This document shows, piece after piece, positions 57,248 to 64,000 of a stretch of 64,000 nucleotides of DNA (position 1 is its first letter; each line of letters opens with the position of its first letter). A program made the position numbers and the translations under genes. The stretch spans positions 831,898 to 895,897 of the forward strand of contig NZ_BSTJ01000001.1 of NCBI RefSeq assembly GCF_030269445.1, read 5' to 3'. This stretch comes from Actinoallomurus iriomotensis. GTDB taxonomy: Bacteria; Actinomycetota; Actinomycetes; Streptosporangiales; Streptosporangiaceae. The notes beneath the pieces were generated by a model, which made no database searches, was not told the DNA's origin, and was given only the letters and a program-made list of their open reading frames with translations.

Positions 57248-57309
57248 ATGAGAGACGCGCGCCCGGCGGGGGCGGCCGGGCGCGCGTCTCTTCACATGTC
57301 CGGGGCCGG

Positions 57310-58491
57310 TCAGCCGCGGGCGTCCTGCCAGGCGCGGTTCCAGTCCGCGTAGTCGGCGCAGCTCTTGCTGTTCACGCAGCTCGCCGCCGGCATCCGGGCG
57401 AACATCACCTTGCTCAGGTAGCCGCGGTCCCCCACGTGGTAAGCGCTGCAGAACTGCGGGCGCAGCCGGTCACGGGCGCAGGCGTCCGGGTTCGCGGGCG
57501 CGACGCCGTCCCACTCGGCCACCTGCTGCTGCACCTCGGGCGAGCTCGCCCAGTTGAGCCACTGGTACATGCAGTTGGGATGGTCGGCGCGGGGGCTCAT
57601 CATCCACGCGTCCATCCAGCCGGTCACGCCCTCGCGCGGCGTGACGCCCGCGACCGGCCTTCCGCTGCGGCTCAGCACGTCGACCTGGTACGGCCAGACC
57701 TCGCCCAGCGCCGCGTCGCCGGTGGCGAACGCCGCGATCGCGTCCGAGGGGTTGAGCCAGTAGGTCTTCACCATGGGCCGCTGCTTGGCCACCAGCGCGC
57801 CCGCCGCGGCGAGCTGCTTGGGCGTGAGCGCGAACGGGTCCTTGATGTGCAGCTTGCGGTTGTGCGACCGCAGGTAGAGCGCGGCGTCGCCCAGCGTCAA
57901 CGGGCTGTCGCGCACGACCAGGTGCCCGGCGTACTTCTTCGCCTGCGCCGGATCGAACAGCGCCGCCCAGCTGTCCGGCTGCGGGCGCACGGTGCGCGGG
58001 TCGTACATGAGGAGGTTCGCCCCCCAGGTGAACGGCACGGCGTAGTGCTTGCCCTTCACGGTGAGCTGGGAGCGCAGCTCCGGTTCGAGGTCCTTGTAGT
58101 CGTCGATGAGATCGGTGTTGATCGGCACGGCCTGCTTGGAGGCGATGAGCTCGCCGGCGATCTCCGGTGTGGCCGCGACCCCGTCGTAGTGGAGGTTCGG
58201 CTTGGACATCAGGTCGAGCATCTCCTGCGGGTTCGCCGCGTACTTGATCTTGACCTGGCACTTGGTCTTCTTCTCGAACGGGGTGATCCAGTCGACGCGC
58301 GGGTCGTTCCCCCCGCTCTCGGCATAGCCGTTCCAGCTCACGAGGGAGACCAGGCCCTCGCCCTGGCCCATGGTCTGCGCGGCCCGCACCTCCTTGGTGC
58401 GCCGGACATCCTCGCCGCCCCCGCCGCTGCAGCCCGCGAGACCTAGTGCGGTGGCCATCACGGCCGCCGCGAGCATCCGCGAACGCCTCAT
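57310..58491 (-). CDS. ABC transporter substrate-binding lipoprotein, polyamine type (PotD-like)
   Basis: 393 residues. A lipoprotein signal MRRSRMLAAAVMATALGLAG ends at Cys (LGLAGC, about 21), then a PotD-type periplasmic-binding fold: LVSLVSWNGYAESG, AANPQEMLDLMSKPNLHYDG, the hinge AVPFTWGANLLMYDP and the ligand-pocket segments YWLNPSDAIAAFATGDAALG and GWMDAWMM. It captures a polyamine or similar amine for import. No permease or ATPase genes are adjacent in the window, so either they lie elsewhere or this is an orphan receptor. It is near the amine-catabolic genes at 59.7-62.4 kb. Confidence 0.88.
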   Translation of the reverse strand: MRRSRMLAAAVMATALGLAGCSGGGGEDVRRTKEVRAAQTMGQGEGLVSLVSWNGYAESGGNDPRVDWITPFEKKTKCQVKIKYAANPQEMLDLMSKPNLHYDGVAATPEIAGELIASKQAVPINTDLIDDYKDLEPELRSQLTVKGKHYAVPFTWGANLLMYDPRTVRPQPDSWAALFDPAQAKKYAGHLVVRDSPLTLGDAALYLRSHNRKLHIKDPFALTPKQLAAAGALVAKQRPMVKTYWLNPSDAIAAFATGDAALGEVWPYQVDVLSRSGRPVAGVTPREGVTGWMDAWMMSPRADHPNCMYQWLNWASSPEVQQQVAEWDGVAPANPDACARDRLRPQFCSAYHVGDRGYLSKVMFARMPAASCVNSKSCADYADWNRAWQDARG

Positions 58492-58602
58492 GCCGCTCCG
58501 TTCGTCGCGTTGGAACCTCTGCGGTGAGCGTAACGACGTACGGGAGCGGATGTGCACGTGGTCCGGATCAACGCCGGTGGGAAGCGGGGAGAAAGGGAGA
58601 GG

Positions 58603-58640
58603 CCCGGACAACCGCGCCGGGGGCTACGCGGTTGTCCGGG
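58603..58640. terminator. Hairpin between the lipoprotein gene and the small-protein gene
   Basis: Perfect 14-bp arms CCCGGACAACCGCG (58603-58616) and CGCGGTTGTCCGGG (58627-58640), 10-base loop. It lies in the 300-bp gap between the lipoprotein start (58491) and the upstream small-protein stop (58792), both on the minus strand, so it ends the transcript of the small-protein gene. The rest of the gap shows no gene. Confidence 0.75.
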
Positions 58641-58791
58641 CGTCATGCGGCCTCGGGTGAGCACCCCTCTGCAGTCACGCCTGTCACGGAGGTGTTGGAG
58701 GGGGAGGCGGCGCGACTGAAAATCGCTCGCCCGAGACCGCGGCTCTGGAGGCGGCGGAGACCGCGGCGGTCGGTGGCCGGTGAATGAGCGG

Positions 58792-59124
58792 TCATCGCGG
58801 GCCACCGGGCCACGCGGCCGCCGGAACCCGGCCGGCCCGTGACGTCTCGGCCTCGCCGAAGAGAATGCCGCCCGGCTGCGGTGCCGGGCCCGGCACACGG
58901 CGGCGTGCCTGGAGGACCTCGATCGACTCGACCAGCTCTTTCACGTTGATGGCCTCGATGAAGTTGATGGCCTCGATGAAGTGGTTCGATCCCCGCTCGT
59001 GCGGCGGGAGCGCCCACCAGTGACGAGTCGCCTGCCCGAACCAGATCGTCCAGTGCGGGTAACGTGCCGCCAGCATGGCCAGTAACGAATACGGCTGCTG
59101 GTCGAGCGATTCGTCGGCAGACAT
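58792..59124 (-). CDS. Small hypothetical protein with an in-frame 18-bp duplication
   Basis: 110 residues: LLAMLAARYPHWTIWFGQAT, then RHWWALPP and a tail rich in Arg/Pro. It resembles small actinomycete proteins with a W-x-I-W...WWA pattern, of unknown function. An 18-bp direct repeat at 58945-58980 makes the peptide FIEAINFIEAIN, where one FIEAIN is expected, so this is a recent in-frame duplication. The start follows a GGGAG. No role is known. Confidence 0.6.
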   Translation of the reverse strand: MSADESLDQQPYSLLAMLAARYPHWTIWFGQATRHWWALPPHERGSNHFIEAINFIEAINVKELVESIEVLQARRRVPGPAPQPGGILFGEAETSRAGRVPAAAWPGGPR

Positions 59125-59679
59125 GGGGGCTCCCTGACGACCGGGGAACGTCTTATTTTTCGCGAGAAGCAAAAGTCGACAGTACGAAGTGTGTCGTATG
59201 CCACAGAGGAGGTCAAGAGGCCTAGCTATTGTTTGTAGTTTGCCCAGTCAACGAAGTTAGGCAGGACAAAAGCGCTGTTCAACGCCACGCTCGGCATGGC
59301 GACAGAAAAGATCTTCCCCGCCGTCCACGGACTGCGTTTCGACGGCGCCGGCCGAGGCGCCGTCCGCCTTGGACCTGTTGAGCGGTCCCCCTGAGGCCAT
59401 GGTGACCTACTCGGCGGCCGGTGACCACCCTCCGAGGCCGCCCCTTCTCGGCCACATCACCGTGCAGCGCGTTTCGCCCCGCCCGGAAAACCCGCAGCGT
59501 GCGCCGCGAAATCCGGGAACCCCGTCTTTTCCGCCCGGCGAAAAGGTGAGACCACCAAAAGGTGCGCATAATTACGAAAACCGACGCGCCTTTATTGGGG
59601 CTCGGCCGAGGCCGCCGGAGAGCCGTGACCGGCGCCGCCGGCGACCGGAGCCGGGTTCGCCCGGTCGCCGGCGGGTCGC
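59125..59679. other. 555-bp stretch with no convincing gene
   Basis: It begins with AT-rich DNA upstream of the small-protein gene and ends at the terminator of mmsA. A 32-codon plus-strand frame (MATEKIFPAVHG start at 59296, stop at 59394) and longer frames on both strands have no ribosome binding sites and no recognisable composition. A stretch near 59560-59600 is less GC-rich. Nothing else was seen. Confidence 0.5.
59638..59671 (-). terminator. Terminator of the mmsA/aminotransferase operon
   Basis: Perfect 11-bp arms CCGGCGACCGG (59638-59648) and CCGGTCGCCGG (59661-59671), 12-base loop, nine bases beyond the dehydrogenase stop at 59680. Confidence 0.8.
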
Positions 59680-61172
<1,493 letters not shown>

Positions 61173-61176
<4 letters not shown>

Positions 61177-62435
61177 GAAATCTCTTCCAGCGCGTCGATG
61201 AGAATGTTCAGGCCCTCTTCCGCCTCGTCCTCGGTGAGCGTGAGCGGCGGCGCCATCCGGACGGTGTCGCCGTACAGGCCGCCCTTGCCGACGAGCAGCC
61301 CGCGGGCCTTCGTGGCCTCCAGCAGGCGTTTCGCCGCCTCCGGTGAGGACAGCTGGATGGCGAACATCAGGCCCCTGCCGCGCACGTCGGTGACGACGTC
61401 GAGCCGTGCGCCCGCGGCCCGGAGCCCGTCGATGATCCGCTCGTCCACCTTGGCGGCGTTCGCCTGCAGGTCGTGATCGAGGATGTAGTCGAGCGTGGCG
61501 TTCGCGGCCGCGGTGGAGATCGGGTTGCCGCCGAACGTCGACAGCCCGGTCGCGTGCAGCGCGTCGAGCAGCTCGCCGCGGGCGACCACACCGCCGATCG
61601 CGAAGCCGTTGCCGAGCCCCTTGGCGAAGGTCATGATGTCGGGCGTCACGCCGTGGTTCTGGATGCCCCAGAAGTTCTGCCCGGTACGGCCCCAGCCCGT
61701 CTGCACCTCATCGGCGATGAACAGGACGCCGTGCTCGGCGAGGACCTCCTGGTAGGCGGCGTACAGCCCGTCGGGCGGCGCGGTGAAGCCGCCGACGCCC
61801 TGGATCGGCTCGGCGATCAGCGCGGCCACGTCGCCGCCGACGACGGTGGCGAGCGTGTGCCGCAGGTCCTCCACGCACACCTTGACGTAGTCGTCGTCCG
61901 ACAGCCCGCGGAACTGCGCGAGGTGCCGGTCGCCGCCGTGCAGGAAGTAGACGCTGAGCGGCGACAGCGCGCTGTTCTTCCACGAGGCGTTGGCGGTGAT
62001 CGAGGTGGCGCCGAACGACCGGCCGTGGTAGCTCTGCCGCATCGCGAGCACCTGGTTGGACTTACGGGTGTACGTCGCGAGCAGCAGCGCCGTCTCGTTC
62101 GCCTCGGTGCCGGAGTTGGTGAAGAACACCTTGGCGTTCTCGATGCCGGACAGCCGGGCGATCTTCTCCGCCAGCTCGACCTGCCCGCGCAGGAGGTACA
62201 GCGTCGAGGTGTGCACGACCCCCGTCGCGAGCTGGCGCTCGACGGCCTCGCGCACCTCGGCGATGTCGTAGCCGAGGGTGTTGGTCACGATGCCGGCGAA
62301 GAAGTCGAGGTAGGTACGGCCCTCGGAGTCGGTGACGCGGTTGCCCCGGCCGCTGACGATCTCGATGGGCTCGTCGTAGTAGAGGGTCACCCAGGTGGGG
62401 ATGACCGCGCGATGGCGTGCAAGCAAGTCCGACAT
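61173..62435 (-). CDS. Class III aminotransferase (aspartate-aminotransferase-family, omega-amino acid)
   Basis: 420 residues of the PLP class III fold. Key elements: NSGTEANETALLLA (phosphate-binding), SYHGRSFGATSI, VAALIAEPIQGVGGF, IADEVQTGWGRTGQNFWG (PLP-interacting Asp) and TFAKGLGNGFAIGG with the Schiff-base Lys. It uses an omega-amino acid or amine such as beta-alanine or GABA as donor and pyruvate or 2-oxoglutarate as acceptor. It is coupled to the downstream dehydrogenase, whose substrate is a semialdehyde, so beta-alanine or 3-aminoisobutyrate is the likely substrate. ATG at 62435 follows AGGAAG; an upstream TTG at 62465 is possible. Confidence 0.92.
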
Positions 62436-62535
62436 GTCTAGAGTCTTCCTGTCCTTCCGTGCCAAGCGCCAGGCAGCACAGTGTCAGGAATCGCGCTCCG
62501 CGCCTGGCAGCCTGTCATCCTCGGCGAGCCGGCGA

Positions 62536-62811
62536 TCACAGCGCGTTGAGCCGCCGGGCGAGGTGGAAGTCGTGCTCGGTAAGGCCGCCGGCGGCGTGGG
62601 TGGTCTGGGTGAGGACGACGACGTTCCACCGGATCTCGACGTCGGGGTGGTGGTTGAGCTCCTCCGCCACCTCGGCGACCCGGTTGACGTACGCCATCGC
62701 CTCCTTGAAGTCCCGGAACTTCACGGTGCGGACGATGGAGTCCTCCACGAGCTCCCAGCCCGGCGTCCCGGCCAGCTCGCGCTCGATCTCGGCCACGCTC
62801 AACCGCTTCAT
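62536..62811 (-). CDS. 4a-hydroxytetrahydrobiopterin dehydratase (PCD/DCoH-like)
   Basis: 91 residues: VKFRDFKEAMAYVNRVAEVA, EELNHHPDVEIRWNVVVL and THAAGGLTEHDFHLARRLN give the canonical PCD motif, with the active-site pair HH in NHHPD and a further His in TEHDF. The enzyme recycles the pterin cofactor of aromatic amino-acid hydroxylases, but many bacteria keep it without such hydroxylases. It sits between the aminotransferase gene (100 bases away) and the divergent PucR gene. Its link to amine catabolism is not obvious. Confidence 0.93.
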   Translation of the reverse strand: MKRLSVAEIERELAGTPGWELVEDSIVRTVKFRDFKEAMAYVNRVAEVAEELNHHPDVEIRWNVVVLTQTTHAAGGLTEHDFHLARRLNAL

Positions 62812-62849
62812 TTCGGCACTCCTCTCTCCCGTTTCATAACATCACGAAT

Positions 62850-64000
62850 GTGCTGCCCACTTTGGCCGACGTTCTGCACCTGGACGCGGTACGACGCGGC
62901 GAGCCACGTGTCGTGGCCGGCGCGGACCGGCTCGACGCCCGCGTGCGGTGGGTGCACAGCGCCGAGGTCACCGACATCGCCCACCTGCTGCGCGGCGGGG
63001 AGCTGGTGCTCACCACCGGCATCGCGCTGCCGGACGAGCCGGGCCGGCTGCGGCGGTACGTCGCCGAGCTGGCCGAGGTCGGCGCCTGCGGACTCATCGT
63101 GGAGCTGGGGCGCAAGTACGCCAGCACGCTGCCGGCCGCGCTGATCTCCGCGGCCGAGGAGTACGGGCTGCCGCTGATCGCCTGGGCGCGTGAGACACCG
63201 TTCGTGGACGTCACCGAGGCCGTGCACGCGCAGATCATCGACGCGCAGCTCGCCGAGCTGCGCGCCTCGGACAAGCTGCACGAGGTGTTCACGCAGCTGT
63301 CGGTGGACGGGGCGCCGCCCGACGAGGTCGTCCGCCAGGCGGCCCGGCTGTCCGGCCGTCCGGTGGTGCTGGAGAACCTCGCCCACCAGGTGCTGGCCGC
63401 CGACGCCGCGGGCACCGACCCCGCCGACCTGCTGGCGAGCTGGGAGACCCGCTCCCGCGCGGTGCGCACGGAGGAACGCACCGCCTACGACGCGTCGTCC
63501 CGGTGGCTCGTGACCGTCGTCGGGGCGCGCGGCGAGGACTGGGGGCGGCTCATCATCGCCGGTGAGGGGCCGCCGTCCCCGCGCGACGTCGTCCTGATCG
63601 AGCGCGCGGCGACGACTCTCGCGCTCGGGCGCCTGCTGGACCAGCACGCCCAGAGCCTCGAACGCCAGGCCCACGGCTCCGTCATCGCCGGGATCCTCGC
63701 GCACGCCTACTCCGACCCGCAGGAGGCCGCGGCACGCGCGCGGGCCCTCGGTGTGCCGCTCACCGGGCGCCGTCTCCTCGGCATCGTGGTGCTCCCCTGC
63801 CCCGCCGGCACGACCGAGCTCCCGCCGCTCGCGGAGCTGGCCGACGCGACCGCCGCCGCCTGCCGGGACGCGAGTCTCGCCGCCCTCGTCGGGGCCCTCG
63901 ACGAGGGGTCGCCCCAGGCACGGGTCGGAGTGCTGGCCTCGCTGCCCGCCCGCGCCGAGGACGAGCGGATCCTGCGCGAGGTCGCGAAGCGGCTGCGCGC
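62850..64000 (+). CDS. PucR-family transcriptional regulator, N-terminal part
   Basis: 383 codons are visible, open to the window end. GTG at 62850 opens the PucR N-terminal sensor: TLADVLHLDAVRRGEPRVVA, then WVHSAEVTDIAHLLRGGELV and LTTGIALPDEPGRLRRYVAE, GLIVELGRKYASTLPAALIS and AEEYGLPLIAW. The HTH would lie beyond the window. PucR proteins control purine, amine and amino-acid catabolic genes. It is divergent from the PCD gene across 38 bases and, with the mmsA/aminotransferase operon, forms the arrangement common in actinomycetes, so it probably regulates that operon. Confidence 0.9.
   Translation, partial: MLPTLADVLHLDAVRRGEPRVVAGADRLDARVRWVHSAEVTDIAHLLRGGELVLTTGIALPDEPGRLRRYVAELAEVGACGLIVELGRKYASTLPAALISAAEEYGLPLIAWARETPFVDVTEAVHAQIIDAQLAELRASDKLHEVFTQLSVDGAPPDEVVRQAARLSGRPVVLENLAHQVLAADAAGTDPADLLASWETRSRAVRTEERTAYDASSRWLVTVVGARGEDWGRLIIAGEGPPSPRDVVLIERAATTLALGRLLDQHAQSLERQAHGSVIAGILAHAYSDPQEAAARARALGVPLTGRRLLGIVVLPCPAGTTELPPLAELADATAAACRDASLAALVGALDEGSPQARVGVLASLPARAEDERILREVAKRLR

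Noticed and set aside
59296-59394. Possible 32-residue peptide gene
   Set aside because: No ribosome binding site, no recognisable motif, and it lies opposite an equally plausible frame. It is noted only under the gene-free stretch.

Overview
The window is 64 kb of very GC-rich DNA with many GTG and TTG starts and tightly packed or 4-base-overlapping genes. It looks like the chromosome of a filamentous or spore-forming actinomycete. A DUF397 protein, Ser/Thr kinases of the PknB type (one with WD40 repeats), a ClpP1/ClpP2-type gene pair, PucR and PadR regulators and the isoprenoid block dxr, M50 protease, ispG all fit. I would guess Streptosporangiales (Thermomonosporaceae-like), but nothing here fixes the genus.

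Layout. 1-6.5 kb: the end of a LacI regulator, a membrane Ser/Thr kinase, a NUDIX hydrolase, an acetyltransferase, a KstR2-like TetR regulator, an MMPL exporter and a Dabb protein. 6.48-6.72 kb: a small orphan transcription unit. 6.7-10.7 kb: endonuclease V, a class B penicillin-binding protein, an SDR oxidoreductase and a HAD phosphatase. 10.7-13.9 kb: an MFS, metallo-beta-lactamase-fold and HAD operon divergent from a DeoR regulator, with a perfect inverted repeat between them. 13.9-17.5 kb: PadR, a GAF/winged-helix regulator, DUF397 and an enoyl-CoA isomerase-like protein. 17.6-22.7 kb: a phosphotransferase, a drug-type MFS fused to three carboxypeptidase-regulatory-like domains, and a YceI protein with one such domain. 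22.8-26.97 kb: an AceE/transketolase-like enzyme, a HipA-like kinase with its DUF3037 partner, and a small conserved protein.

26,968-30,608 is a 3.6-kb composite transposon. It contains a complete IS4-family element, an epoxide hydrolase, a broken AsnC/Lrp regulator, a fragment of a foreign MFS gene and a 95-bp inverted copy of the IS end. A 10-bp target duplication flanks the whole unit and duplicates the overlapping stop codons of two convergent host genes.

30.6-35.4 kb: a membrane protein, an ABC-F remnant, two clpP genes (the second lacks the catalytic serine), an enoyl-CoA hydratase, a GNAT protein, a pentapeptide-repeat protein and a receiver-only response regulator. 35.5-41.5 kb: an AcoR-like regulator, then an RHS polymorphic toxin with a probable immunity gene directly downstream. 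41.6-49.9 kb: a DUF4081 acetyltransferase, two secreted tripeptidyl-aminopeptidase-like hydrolases, ispG, the M50 site-2 protease and dxr (MEP pathway). 50-57.2 kb: a secreted trypsin-like protease, a GNAT protein, a kinase with WD40 repeats, an MMPL exporter divergent from its likely TetR repressor over a clear operator, and a small zinc-ribbon-like protein. 57.3-64 kb: a polyamine-type substrate-binding lipoprotein, a small protein, methylmalonate/malonate-semialdehyde dehydrogenase with a class III aminotransferase, a pterin dehydratase, and the start of a PucR regulator. The last group looks like a beta-alanine, amine or branched-chain catabolic locus.

The most unusual items are the composite transposon with its mosaic cargo, the RHS toxin and immunity pair, the ClpP pair with one serine-less subunit, and the orphan small transcript unit. 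All calls were made by eye from sequence; no database search was run.
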